Shown here in pieces: positions 1 to 6,602 of a stretch of 20,055 nucleotides of DNA (position 1 is its first letter; each line of letters opens with the position of its first letter). Source of the stretch: DTLA01 sp034436295 (GTDB lineage: Bacteria > Chloroflexota > Anaerolineae > DTLA01); NCBI GenBank assembly GCA_034436295.1, contig DAOTVT010000217.1, positions 1 to 20,055 on the forward strand. The letters run 5' to 3'. The translations under genes and the position numbers were made by a program. Under the pieces are notes generated by a model. That model made no database searches. It had not been told where the DNA came from and saw nothing but the letters and a program-made list of their open reading frames with translations.

Positions 1-240
1 GGCGAGCGGTTCGGCGACCAGCCGGTGGAAATGGGCGCCGAGGACTTCAGCATCTTCGCGGCGCGCGCCCCTGGGTGCTACCTGCGGCTGGGCGTGCGCG
101 GGCATGGGCAGCCCCTGCGCCCGATTCACACCTCGCGGTTTGACGCGGACGAGTCGGCGCTGGCCGTTGGGGCCGCGCTATTCGCGGCGCTGGCGCTGGC
201 CCGCCTGCGCGCCGGCGATGACATGAGGAGTGCGAAGTGA
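1..240 (+). CDS. M20-family metal-dependent amidohydrolase, C-terminal part (cut by window edge)
   Basis: The frame is open from base 1 and ends with TGA at 238-240, so only the last 79 residues are seen. The fragment carries the M20D signature near its start, MGAEDFS followed by PGCYLRLG, and the closing H-x-S-x-F-DADE-x-AL segment. In this family the Glu of EDF and the His near the end belong to the dinuclear metal site, so these enzymes hydrolyse N-acyl amino acids or similar amides (aminoacylase/hippurate hydrolase type). Substrate cannot be told from the fragment. The ATG at 31 is internal to the domain and is not a start. The last codons overlap the next gene by four bases (GTGA), so the two are probably translated together. 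Confidence 0.85.
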   Translation, partial: GERFGDQPVEMGAEDFSIFAARAPGCYLRLGVRGHGQPLRPIHTSRFDADESALAVGAALFAALALARLRAGDDMRSAK

Positions 241-1184
241 AACCGCGTACCTCACCCATCACGACGTTTGACGAGATGATAGAAGAGGCCATCACGGTGG
301 GGCCGAAGACGGTGGCCATTGCCGCTGCCGCCGACCCCGAAGTGCTCATCGCCGCCGACGAGGTGGAACGCAAGGGCATCGCCCACTGCCACCTGGTGGG
401 CGACGAGCGCGCCATCCGCGCCATCGCCGAGCGGGAGGGGCTGAGCCTGGCCGGCATGGAGATCACCCACGTGCCCGACGCGCTCACGGCCGCCCGCGAA
501 GCCGTGCGCCTGGCCAGCGAGGGCGCTGCCGACGTGGTCTCCAAAGGCCAACTGAAGACCGACGAACTTCTCGGCACCGCGCTGGACCGCCAGTATGGCC
601 TGCGGCGCGGTCGACTGCTGACCCACGTGGGCATCTTTGAGATTCCCGGCCTGGATCGGCTTATCTACATCAGCGACAGCGGCGTGGTCCTGTACCCCAC
701 CATCTACCAGAAACTGGAGATTATCCAGAACGCGGTGGAGGTGGCGCGCCTGTTCGGCATCCAGCGCCCCAAAGTGGCCATCCTGGCGGCGTCGGAGACG
801 GTGCACCCGAAGGTGCCCTCCTCCATTGACGCGCTGGCCCTTTCGCGCATGGCCACGCAAGGCTGGGTGGACGACGCCGCGGTGGACGGCCCGCTGCCCC
901 TGGATGCGGCTATATCGCCCGAGGCGGCGCGCATCAAGAACCTGGGCGGCGAGGTGGCCGGCCGCGCCGACATCCTCATCGTCCCCAGCGTGGAGGCCGG
1001 CAACACCATGGCGAAGAGCATCCTGTATTTCGCCAACGGGCGCATGGCCGGCCTGGTGGTCGGCGCCAAAGTCCCCATCATCATCAACTCGCGCGCCGAC
1101 GAGCACGTAACGCGCGTCCTGTCCATTGCGATGGCGGTCGTGCTCGCCCACGCGCAGCAATCTACATCGCAAGGAGGTGCCTAA
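237..1184 (+). CDS. ptb: Phosphate butyryltransferase / phosphate acetyltransferase family protein
   Basis: A 315-residue protein of the Ptb/Pta family, the usual length for Ptb. It should exchange phosphate and CoA on a short-chain acyl group (acyl-CoA + Pi to acyl-phosphate + CoA) in the cytoplasm. Visible family blocks are FDEMIEEA near the N-terminus, SKGQLKTDELL, LDRQYGLRRGRLLTH, YQKLEIIQNAVEVA, SIDALALSRMA, VDGPLPLDAAIS, ADILIVPSVEAGN and FANGRMAGLVVGAKVPI. The start is GTG at 237, inside the stop of the upstream gene, with GAGGAG at 225-230 six bases upstream. No partner acyl kinase is visible in the window, so whether it makes or uses acyl-phosphate is unclear. Chain-length preference (acetyl, butyryl, branched) cannot be read from the sequence. 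The sole TCGA of the window lies in this gene, at 611-614. Confidence 0.88.
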   Translation: MKPRTSPITTFDEMIEEAITVGPKTVAIAAAADPEVLIAADEVERKGIAHCHLVGDERAIRAIAEREGLSLAGMEITHVPDALTAAREAVRLASEGAADVVSKGQLKTDELLGTALDRQYGLRRGRLLTHVGIFEIPGLDRLIYISDSGVVLYPTIYQKLEIIQNAVEVARLFGIQRPKVAILAASETVHPKVPSSIDALALSRMATQGWVDDAAVDGPLPLDAAISPEAARIKNLGGEVAGRADILIVPSVEAGNTMAKSILYFANGRMAGLVVGAKVPIIINSRADEHVTRVLSIAMAVVLAHAQQSTSQGGA

Positions 1185-1188
1185 CTCT

Positions 1189-2262
1189 ATGCGGAAGTTC
1201 GTTGCACGCGCTATTTGGATCGTGGCTCTGGTGAGTCTTGCGCTTCCCCTGACTATCGCAATGGCCGCGCCTCCGGCGCAGAACCCCTGCCCGGGCAACC
1301 TGCTGCTCAACCCGGGCTTTGAGGATGGAAGCCGCCTTACCCTCGGCGAAGGCACCAGCCTGTCCTCGTGGGTGGCCAACGGCTGGTATCCATGGTCGCT
1401 GCTGGGCGATCAGGTGCGCAACCGCGAGCCGGAATTCAAGGTGGAGGACATCGTAGAGAAGAACAGCCCCTATCGCGCCCACAGCGGGCAGTTCTCGCAG
1501 AAGTTCTTCACCCTCTGGGCCACGCACACGTCGGGCTTCTACCAGCGGGTGGCCGTCCCCAAGGGAAGCCTGGTTACCTTCACCATCTGGGTGCAAATCT
1601 ACACCGGGCAGACCGAGATGTACGGCCGCAACAATAGTTTCATCTCCGATTTGACCGAGGGTGGGCCGGGCTACTACCGCGTGCAGGCCGGCATTGACCC
1701 TTACGGGAACACGCCGCCAGGGTTCGGCGCGCCCCCGCCCGAAACGACCGTCTGGTCCGAGCCGGTGCTGGATCGCGAGACGCGGCGCTACGACGCCGAC
1801 GGGTTCCCCTATGACGCCTGGGTGCAGTTGACGGTAACCACCCGCGCCCTTGCCGATCACGTAACGGTGTACACCAAAGGCTGGCAGGAGTACGCGGTGA
1901 AGCATAACGATTCGTTCTGGGACGACGCCTGCCTGACCTACGTCGCGCCGACGCGCGCCCCCACGAACACGCCCAAGCCCACGGCCACGCCGACCGACAC
2001 ACCCGTGCCGACCGACACGCCGCTGCCCACGGCCACCCCAACCGATACGCCTACGCCCACGCCCACGGCCACCTTCACGCCGACGCCGACGGCCACGCCC
2101 ACACCCGTGCCGCCCACGGCCACGCCGACGCCAACGCCCACGCCCGTGCCGGGCCTGCTGGAGCGCCTGGATGTGGGCATCGTCAGCGTGGTGGCGGTGG
2201 TGGTGGCGCTCGTCGTCGGGCTGGCGGCGGGGTTCTTCCTCGCGGCCAGACGCCGGCCCTGA
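1189..2262 (+). CDS. Secreted surface protein with Thr-Pro linker and C-terminal membrane anchor
   Basis: The ATG at 1189 follows AAGGAGGTG (1171-1179) and gives a clean signal peptide: basic MRKFVARA, a hydrophobic stretch, then an AMA cleavage-like site near residue 26. An upstream in-frame ATG at 1126 overlaps ptb and lacks this layout. The mature part begins with CPGNLLLNPGFEDG, typical of the first strand of galactose-binding-like/carbohydrate-binding beta-sandwich domains, and runs to about residue 250. About 70 residues of Thr-Pro-Ala repeats follow (roughly 250-320), then one membrane helix and RRRP at the end. The linker probably spans the cell envelope and is a likely O-glycosylation target. 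Ligand unknown. Only four bases separate it from ptb, so co-transcription is likely although the functions look unrelated. Such Thr-Pro anchors are common in Chloroflexota. Confidence 0.8.
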   Translation: MRKFVARAIWIVALVSLALPLTIAMAAPPAQNPCPGNLLLNPGFEDGSRLTLGEGTSLSSWVANGWYPWSLLGDQVRNREPEFKVEDIVEKNSPYRAHSGQFSQKFFTLWATHTSGFYQRVAVPKGSLVTFTIWVQIYTGQTEMYGRNNSFISDLTEGGPGYYRVQAGIDPYGNTPPGFGAPPPETTVWSEPVLDRETRRYDADGFPYDAWVQLTVTTRALADHVTVYTKGWQEYAVKHNDSFWDDACLTYVAPTRAPTNTPKPTATPTDTPVPTDTPLPTATPTDTPTPTPTATFTPTPTATPTPVPPTATPTPTPTPVPGLLERLDVGIVSVVAVVVALVVGLAAGFFLAARRRP

Positions 2263-2335
2263 CACGCCGCCCGCGAGGACGCAGAACGTCATCGGTTGGA
2301 TTGCCACACGCGACAAAACCGAGTCGCCGCTGCGC

Positions 2336-2364
2336 TTGACAGCGGCCCGCGAACGTGCTAACGT
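2336..2364 (+). promoter_or_regulatory. Predicted sigma-70 promoter of the uvsE operon
   Basis: TTGACA at 2336-2341, 17 bp, then TAACGT at 2359-2364 preceded by TGC, giving the extended -10 pattern TGnTAnnnT. Transcription would begin near 2371, leaving a leader of about 78 nt before the uvsE ATG. Confidence 0.6.
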
Positions 2365-2366
2365 GC

Positions 2367-2416
2367 CGAGCGCGCGGTTCGGACGCGGAACCCGCGCTCG
2401 GCAGGGATAGCCCTGC
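2367..2416 (+). promoter_or_regulatory. Two tandem hairpins in the uvsE leader
   Basis: The first hairpin pairs 2367-2380 with 2388-2400: 13 base pairs, one bulged C at 2375, and a 7-nt loop. The second follows with no gap, pairing GCAGGG (2401-2406) with CCCTGC (2411-2416) across an ATAG loop. They lie between the predicted promoter and the uvsE ribosome binding site. No U-run follows, so they are not a classic terminator. A role in mRNA stability or translation is possible but unproven. Confidence 0.45.
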
Positions 2417-2448
2417 GACGCGCACACCCACCCGCCGGAGTGCGGACG

Positions 2449-3411
2449 ATGCGGCTTGGATTCGCGGTAAAAGTACTGGGACGGCCCGGACTGAAATCGC
2501 ACGACACGCGCAGGTGGCAGAACAACCCGCACCTGGGCGTAAGCCTGGCCTACCTGCGGGACATCTTCGTGTACCTGGGCGAGGCCCAAATCCGCATGTA
2601 CCGCATCTCGTCGGACATCGCCCCCTACCTGACGCACCCCGACATGCCGCACTTCCACAATCAGATTGACGAGTGCGCCCGGGAATTGGCGGCCCTGGGC
2701 GACATGGCGCGGAAGCAGGACCTGCGGCTGTCCTTCCATCCCTCGCAGTACATCGTGCTCAACGCCGAGGACGAATCCATCGCCGAGAAGGGCGCACGCG
2801 ACATCGTGGCGCAGGCGCGCATCCTGGACGAGATGGGCCTGGGCGACGAGGCCGTCGTCGTAACCCATGTGGGCGGCCTCTACGGCGACCGCAAGGCCGC
2901 GCTGGAACGCTTCGCCCGCCGCTACGAGCGCCTGCCCGAGCTGGCCCGCAGGCGCCTGGTGCTGGAGAACGACGAAAGCCAGTTCTGCATCTCGGATATC
3001 CACTGGGTGCATCGGCAGACCGGCATCCGCCTCATTTTTGACTACCTGCACTACCAGAACTGCAATCATGAGGGGGTGCCGCTTCTGGACGCCGTGCGCA
3101 TGGCGCTGGATTCGTGGCCGCTGGGGCAGACCCCCAAGATTCACTTCAGTTCGCCGCGGACGGAGTTCCGCACGACCACGCGCAAGACGGCGGACGGCGG
3201 GCGACAGAACGTGCTCCTGCCGCCGCTGTGGACCCAGCACTCGGACTTCATCAACCCGTTTGAGTTCATCCGATTTGTGCAAGACACGGCAGGGCTGCGC
3301 GCCTACGATGTGATGCTGGAGGCGAAGGCCAAAGACCTGGCGCTGCTGCGCCTGCGCGAAGACGTTCAGCGCCTGGCGCCGCAATTGGCGGAGGCGCTCC
3401 ACATCTTCTGA
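2449..3411 (+). CDS. uvsE: UV DNA damage endonuclease UvsE (UVDE)
   Basis: A 320-residue TIM-barrel endonuclease that nicks DNA 5' of UV photoproducts and some other lesions, starting photolyase-independent repair. The family signature is complete: MYRISSDIAP-type strand near residue 50, SFHPSQY around 95-101, VTHVGGLYGD around 138-147, LVLENDE around 170-176, FDYLHYQ around 197-203, KIHFSS at 230-235 and MLEAKAKD near 289-296. By position, metal-site candidates are H70, H97, H140, E173, D198, H201, H232 and E291, with K230 matching the modified lysine of the Thermus enzyme. The ATG at 2449 is preferred over the GTG at 2440 because GGAG (2437-2440) sits eight bases before it and overlaps the GTG. 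It heads a compact group with the genes at 3430 and 3768. Confidence 0.95.
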   Translation: MRLGFAVKVLGRPGLKSHDTRRWQNNPHLGVSLAYLRDIFVYLGEAQIRMYRISSDIAPYLTHPDMPHFHNQIDECARELAALGDMARKQDLRLSFHPSQYIVLNAEDESIAEKGARDIVAQARILDEMGLGDEAVVVTHVGGLYGDRKAALERFARRYERLPELARRRLVLENDESQFCISDIHWVHRQTGIRLIFDYLHYQNCNHEGVPLLDAVRMALDSWPLGQTPKIHFSSPRTEFRTTTRKTADGGRQNVLLPPLWTQHSDFINPFEFIRFVQDTAGLRAYDVMLEAKAKDLALLRLREDVQRLAPQLAEALHIF

Positions 3412-3429
3412 CGGCGGGGGGCGGGCACG

Positions 3430-3771
3430 ATGAGGAACTCGCCGATGATCTGGTGGCTGTTCTTGCTGGCCGTTGCGCTGCTGGGCGCGGCCTGGCTCAT
3501 CCTGCGCGCAGGCCCCGACAATCCCTCATATTCCTATGCGCTGCTCGGCGGAGGCCTGGGGAGCGGCATGCTGATCGTCCTGGGCCTCACCAGCCGCCGC
3601 TGGGCCAAAGGGCAACGCGCCCTTGCGAAAAAGTCCGGCAAGGAATCGTACGAGAAGTCCACGACGGCCCGGTCTGCGTCGCGTTGGGGCTGCGTGGGGC
3701 AAGTGCTGGCGCTGCTCTGGCTGCTGATGGGCCTGGCCGCGGCCATCTACCTGACGGTTACGCTGCGATGA
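3430..3771 (+). CDS. Small membrane protein, function unknown
   Basis: A 113-residue protein starting at ATG 3430, 18 bases after uvsE. Three hydrophobic segments are visible: residues about 6-25 (WWLFLLAVALLGAAWLIL), 36-54 (YALLGGGLGSGMLIVLGL) and 88-110 (near the C-terminus). A basic cytoplasmic-looking loop rich in Lys, Arg and Ser lies between the second and third. I recognise no family. Its stop overlaps the start of the next gene (ATGA at 3768-3771), which suggests translational coupling, so the two products may act together. A link to UV repair is only positional. Confidence 0.75.
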   Translation: MRNSPMIWWLFLLAVALLGAAWLILRAGPDNPSYSYALLGGGLGSGMLIVLGLTSRRWAKGQRALAKKSGKESYEKSTTARSASRWGCVGQVLALLWLLMGLAAAIYLTVTLR

Positions 3772-4463
3772 GCATGGGCACGCCCTACCGTTCGCCGGAG
3801 ACCTATCGCGTCCTGGTGGTGCTGGTGAACAACCGTCGCGACTGGGAGACGGTGCAGACCCAGGGCTGGTATCGCATTCCGGTCAAGCGTGCGCCGCGCC
3901 AGATAGGGGCCGACCTGCTGGCGTTCTACTTCAGCAAGGTCTTCGGGGAGATGGCGTGGAGCGTGCGCTACGTGGCTCCGGTGCTGCGGTTTGAGTTGGC
4001 GCGGCGGCGCGAGTTGCTCCCCGACGAGGCCGACCATCCCCGCGCCAACGACTGGTACTACCGCGTGGTGCTGGGGCCGCTGGAGGCGCTGCCCAGGCCG
4101 ATACCCAGCAGGCGGCTGCGGCGGCTCGTGTTCCTGCCGACGACGCTGGGCCGCCTCCTCTCCGCCGACGAGATCAATGACCTGTGGATGCGCGAGCCGC
4201 TGGAAGAACGGCTATGGCGCGCGCTCAAAGGGGCCGGCCTGTACCCCGAAGGCTCGTTTGAGGTGAAGGAGGGCGGCGTGCGCTATCCGATGCCCATTGC
4301 CATCCCCTGCGCCGAAGGGGGCGTGAGCGTTGGGCTGGCCGAGCGCGCGGCCGTCCCGCCCGGGTGGACCTACGTGTGCGCGTCGCCGACGGGCGGCGAC
4401 CTGGCCAGCGTGGTGGCGCGGGTCCTGGCCGAGGTAGTCCGGCGCGGCGGGGCCTGGGGGTGA
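3768..4463 (+). CDS. Conserved hypothetical protein with a degenerate nuclease-like C-terminus
   Basis: A 231-residue protein, start ATG 3768 overlapping the previous stop; ATG 3774 is an alternative. The first 150 residues carry blocks that I associate with a conserved hypothetical family in Chloroflexota: YRSPETYRVLVV, WYRIPVKRAPRQIGADLLAFY, FGEMAWSVRYVAPV, RRELLPDEADHPRA, LPRPIPSRRLRRLVFLPTT and LLSADEINDLW. The C-terminal part, from PLEERLWRALKGAGLYPEG onward, resembles the start of a DUF559/Vsr-like PD-(D/E)xK fold. The places where catalytic Asp and E-x-K would be expected read YPMPIAIPC and GGVSVGLAE, so no active site is evident. The assignment to that fold is from pattern memory, not alignment. 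It might be a regulatory or binding relic, or an unrelated domain. Confidence 0.7.
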   Translation: MSMGTPYRSPETYRVLVVLVNNRRDWETVQTQGWYRIPVKRAPRQIGADLLAFYFSKVFGEMAWSVRYVAPVLRFELARRRELLPDEADHPRANDWYYRVVLGPLEALPRPIPSRRLRRLVFLPTTLGRLLSADEINDLWMREPLEERLWRALKGAGLYPEGSFEVKEGGVRYPMPIAIPCAEGGVSVGLAERAAVPPGWTYVCASPTGGDLASVVARVLAEVVRRGGAWG

Positions 4464-4543
4464 TGGCATCCGCCCGCCGCCCAGGTGCGGACGACGCGGA
4501 TAGGGCCTCTGCGGTGAGGCGGTGGGGGAATCGCCGGCGGCCG

Positions 4544-4571
4544 TTGACAGCCCCCGTGGCTGGGCTATAAT
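4544..4571 (+). promoter_or_regulatory. Near-consensus sigma-70 promoter of the YbjN-like gene
   Basis: TTGACA at 4544-4549, 16 bp, and a perfect TATAAT at 4566-4571. The start of transcription should fall near 4578, about 30 nt before the ATG at 4609. It is the strongest-looking promoter in the window, implying high expression of the gene that follows. Confidence 0.8.
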
Positions 4572-4608
4572 GCGCGCAGGCTACAGAGTAGCCAGAAAGG
4601 AGAGCGGT

Positions 4609-5067
4609 ATGAGCGCAACGGTGTTTGATACCATGGTTCAGTTCTTCAAGGACGACGACTGGCGGTTCCGCCAACTGGAGGACAGACCCATCCTTCAGAT
4701 GGGGTTCTCGGGACGCAACGGCAGTTGGCTGTGCTACGCCCAGGCCAAGAACGAGCAGCAGCGGTTCATCTTCTACTCGGTGCTGGAGGCCAAGTCGCCG
4801 GTGGAAAAGCGGCCGGCGGTCGCCGAGTTTCTCACACGGGCCAACTACGGCCTGGTGCTGGGCAACTTTGAGATGGACTACTCGGACGGCGAAATCCGCT
4901 ACAAGACGAGCATTGACGTGGAGGGCGGGGTGCTGACGCCGGAGATGGTCAAGACGCTCGTGTACACGAACGTCCTTATGATGGACAAGTACCTGCCGGG
5001 CATCATGAGCGTCATCTACGGCAATGTCTCGCCCGAACAGGCCATTGCGGCCGTGGAGGGCCGATAG
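4609..5067 (+). CDS. YbjN-like / secretion-chaperone-fold protein
   Basis: A 152-residue soluble protein. The start is ATG 4609, preceded by AAAGGAGAG (4596-4604). The sequence has a helix (FDTMVQFFKDDDWRF), a two-stranded segment (ILQMGFSGRNGSWLCYAQAKNEQQRFIFYSVL), a helix (PVEKRPAVAEFLTRANYGL), further strands (LGNFEMDYSDGEIRYKTSIDV) and a C-terminal helix pair ending in VSPEQAIAAVEG. That order fits the YbjN/type III secretion chaperone-like fold, whose bacterial members are poorly understood and sometimes linked to stress. There is no signal peptide or membrane segment, so it is probably cytoplasmic. It has its own strong promoter and seems monocistronic. The fold call is moderately sure; the role is unknown. 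Confidence 0.7.
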   Translation: MSATVFDTMVQFFKDDDWRFRQLEDRPILQMGFSGRNGSWLCYAQAKNEQQRFIFYSVLEAKSPVEKRPAVAEFLTRANYGLVLGNFEMDYSDGEIRYKTSIDVEGGVLTPEMVKTLVYTNVLMMDKYLPGIMSVIYGNVSPEQAIAAVEGR

Positions 5068-5107
5068 CCCCCTGGGCGGCACGCCATTCGGATTCTGTCT
5101 GCGGGCA

Positions 5108-5132
5108 GGGGCGATCGCGCGGCGGTCGCCCC
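5108..5132 (+). terminator. GC-rich hairpin after the YbjN-like gene, possible terminator
   Basis: Positions 5108-5118 pair with 5122-5132: 11 base pairs including one G-U, around a GCG loop. It lies 40 nt after the stop at 5067 and 83 nt before the next start. No U-run follows, so intrinsic termination is uncertain; it may act only as an mRNA 3' end stabiliser. Confidence 0.4.
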
Positions 5133-5214
5133 AGGCGCGCGGTGTGTGCGCATCACCTGCCGCGCGCCAAGTCCCCGTAGCATTTCGGCATGCTCGCTCA
5201 AGGAGGGCAGCGCG

Positions 5215-5880
5215 ATGAAGCCTGCGGTTTTCCTCGCATTCCCGTTGGCCGTTACCGTGATCCTCGTCATCTGGGCCGAATTCGCCAACCGGCGGGGCCT
5301 GGTGTACGTGTTCAAGCCTCTGTCCACAATCCTCGTCATCGCCGCGGGCGCGCTGGCGTTCCTGGAGCCGGCGCAGAACGCGACCTACACCGTGGGCGTG
5401 CTCATCGGGCTGATCCTCTCGCTGGGCGGGGATGTGGCGCTCATGTTCCACGAGAGCCGCAGGGCGTTCGTCGTGGGGTTGGGGCTGTTCCTGCTGGCCC
5501 ACGTCGCGTACACGGCGGTGTTCGCGTCGTTGGGGCGCTCGTCGGGCTGGGATGTCCTCTCGGCGGCGGTGCTGGTGGCGGCGGGCGCGGGGTTCTACGC
5601 GCTCATCCGCCCCAACCTGGGGACGATGCGGGTGCCGGTCATCGCGTACATGGTGGTCATCTCGGTGATGGTGAACCGCGCCGTTTCCACGCTGGCCAGC
5701 CCGCTGTTCGGCGCGGGGCAGGCGGCGATGGTGGCGGCAGGGGCGGTGCTGTTCTACGTGTCGGACGTCATCCTGGCCGCGGCGCGATTCTGGCGGCCGT
5801 GGCGGTATCACCGCATCAGCCTAGCGTTCTACTACGCGGGGCAGTTTCTCATCGCGCTGGCGGCGAGTTGCTTCGGGTGA
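5215..5880 (+). CDS. YhhN-family membrane protein (lysoplasmalogenase-like)
   Basis: A 221-residue integral membrane protein with about eight hydrophobic segments. Family marks are VFKPLSTILVI near residue 30, LILSLGGDVALMF near 70, VGLGLFLLAHVAYT near 90, YMVVISVMVNRA near 145, GAVLFYVSDVILAAARF near 178 and YYAGQFLIA at the end. The conserved acidic positions in GDV and SD, thought to be functional in the family, are present. YhhN/TMEM86 proteins include a eukaryotic lysoplasmalogenase that cleaves the vinyl ether bond of lysoplasmalogen; the bacterial substrate is rarely shown. The ATG at 5215 follows AAGGAGGG (5200-5207); an in-frame GTG at 5146 has no such site and would add a non-hydrophobic head. 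Confidence 0.85.
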   Translation: MKPAVFLAFPLAVTVILVIWAEFANRRGLVYVFKPLSTILVIAAGALAFLEPAQNATYTVGVLIGLILSLGGDVALMFHESRRAFVVGLGLFLLAHVAYTAVFASLGRSSGWDVLSAAVLVAAGAGFYALIRPNLGTMRVPVIAYMVVISVMVNRAVSTLASPLFGAGQAAMVAAGAVLFYVSDVILAAARFWRPWRYHRISLAFYYAGQFLIALAASCFG

Positions 5881-5944
5881 GGCGCGGGCGGCGCGACTTC
5901 CTTGCCCTCGCGACTGGGCAAGATTCCGGGGAGCGGCCAGGGCG

Positions 5945-5973
5945 TTGACCTTGGGCCGAATCTGCCTTATGAT
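5945..5973 (+). promoter_or_regulatory. Predicted sigma-70 promoter of the first antitoxin gene
   Basis: TTGACC at 5945-5950, 17 bp, TATGAT at 5968-5973. Transcription would begin near 5980, about 28 nt before the ATG at 6008. The promoter position argues against the longer frame that opens at 5945. Confidence 0.65.
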
Positions 5974-6007
5974 GGCGCGTAGATGTTCCAGGATTGGGAG
6001 CAAAGCC

Positions 6008-6217
6008 ATGGACTCAAAAGCCAAATCGCTAGAGGATATGATACGGGAACTTCCACCCGATATGCGCGCCGAGGTTCTTGACTTCGTAGAGTTCCTGATC
6101 GCCAAGAGGAGCCGACGAGCCAGAGAGACCCTGCGCCAGGACTGGGCGGGCGCCTTGCGCGCGTACCGTGAACAGTACACGTCGCTTGAGTTGCAGCGAC
6201 AAGCGCTGTCTTGGTGA
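6008..6217 (+). CDS. DUF2281-like antitoxin, apparently without a working toxin
   Basis: A 69-residue protein starting at ATG 6008. It has the pattern of small DUF2281/VapB-like antitoxins: LEDMIRELPPDMRAEVLDFVEFLIAKR in the first half, and a toxin-contact-like tail DWAGALRAYREQYTSLELQRQALSW. In this family the gene normally lies just upstream of a PIN-domain RNase toxin and neutralises it. Here a start codon for such a toxin does follow at 6226, but the frame stops after 28 codons. The antitoxin could now be an orphan, could act against a toxin elsewhere, or could cross-talk with the vapBC pair downstream. The gene has its own promoter. Confidence 0.75.
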   Translation: MDSKAKSLEDMIRELPPDMRAEVLDFVEFLIAKRSRRARETLRQDWAGALRAYREQYTSLELQRQALSW

Positions 6218-6225
6218 GGTGACTG

Positions 6226-6312
6226 ATGTATCTGGTAGATACCCTATCGGTGCTCACGGAAACGGCTTGGGGCAGGTGGAGAACGGCGAAAGGGCGAGAC
6301 CTGGGCGCTTGA
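6226..6312 (+). pseudogene. Remnant of a VapC-type PIN toxin (28 codons)
   Basis: The frame opens with ATG 6226, eight bases after the antitoxin stop, and reads MYLVDT, the classic PIN-domain opening whose Asp is the first metal ligand. The following residues (LSVLTETAWGRWRTAKG) no longer look like a PIN domain and TGA comes at 6310-6312. No frame over the next 150 bases restores the domain. I read it as a toxin gene cut by an internal deletion and now overlapped by the next promoter. A chance match of six residues cannot be excluded, but the spacing behind an antitoxin supports it. Confidence 0.4.
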
Positions 6313-6351
6313 TAACAAGACCGATCGGATATATACTTTTGATGTATATCC
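6309..6351 (+). promoter_or_regulatory. vapBC promoter with overlapping operator-like inverted repeat
   Basis: TTGATA at 6309-6314, 17 bp, TATACT at 6332-6337. An inverted repeat lies over the -10 and start site: ATATAC (6331-6336) and GTATAT (6344-6349) with seven bases between, extending imperfectly to GGAT... and ...ATCC on the outside (6327-6351). VapB-type antitoxins repress their own operon by binding palindromes at the promoter, so this is the obvious operator candidate. The A+T richness stands out from the surroundings. Confidence 0.6.
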
Positions 6352-6368
6352 GCGAAAGAGGGTGTCTA

Positions 6369-6602
6369 GTGGATAAGGCGAAACTTTTCCAAAACGGAAG
6401 AAGCCAGGCGGTACGGCTGCCGAAGGCCTATCGCCTTGCGGGCTCCAGGGTCTACATCAAGCGAATGGGCAACGCGGTCGTTCTGATTCCGGAGGAAGAT
6501 TCGTGGCGAGCGCTGCTGGACAGCCTGGCGCTCTTTTCGGATGATTTCATGGCGAAACGGAACCAGCCCGCCCAGCAGCAGCGCGAGGGGCTTCTTGAAT
6601 GA
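6369..6602 (+). CDS. vapB: VapB-family antitoxin
   Basis: A 77-residue antitoxin. The GTG at 6369 is preferred: AAAGAGGG (6355-6362) is six bases upstream, and it yields the usual family opening, (V/M)DKAKLFQNGRSQAVRLPK. The next residues, YRLAGSRVYIKRMGNAVVLIPEE, complete the AbrB/SpoVT-like swapped-hairpin DNA-binding domain. The C-terminal half (WRALLDSLALFSDDFMAKR) should wrap around the toxin and block its active site. The upstream in-frame ATG at 6342 sits on the predicted transcription start and inside the operator, so it is unlikely. Stop and vapC start overlap (ATGA), as usual in such pairs. Free VapB is normally protease-labile and represses the operon together with VapC. Confidence 0.9.
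   Translation: MDKAKLFQNGRSQAVRLPKAYRLAGSRVYIKRMGNAVVLIPEEDSWRALLDSLALFSDDFMAKRNQPAQQQREGLLE

Noticed and set aside
1950..2150. Short-period repeats suggesting a tandem array or CRISPR
   Set aside because: The period is the codon pattern of Thr-Pro repeats in frame; there are no equal repeats with unique spacers.
2440..2448. GTG at 2440 as the uvsE start
   Set aside because: It overlaps the best ribosome binding site, which is well spaced for the ATG at 2449.
1162..3402. Long open frame on the minus strand opposite the surface protein and uvsE
   Set aside because: It is a G+C-rich shadow frame: low-complexity Arg/Gly/His composition, and the plus strand has clear protein families and ribosome binding sites.
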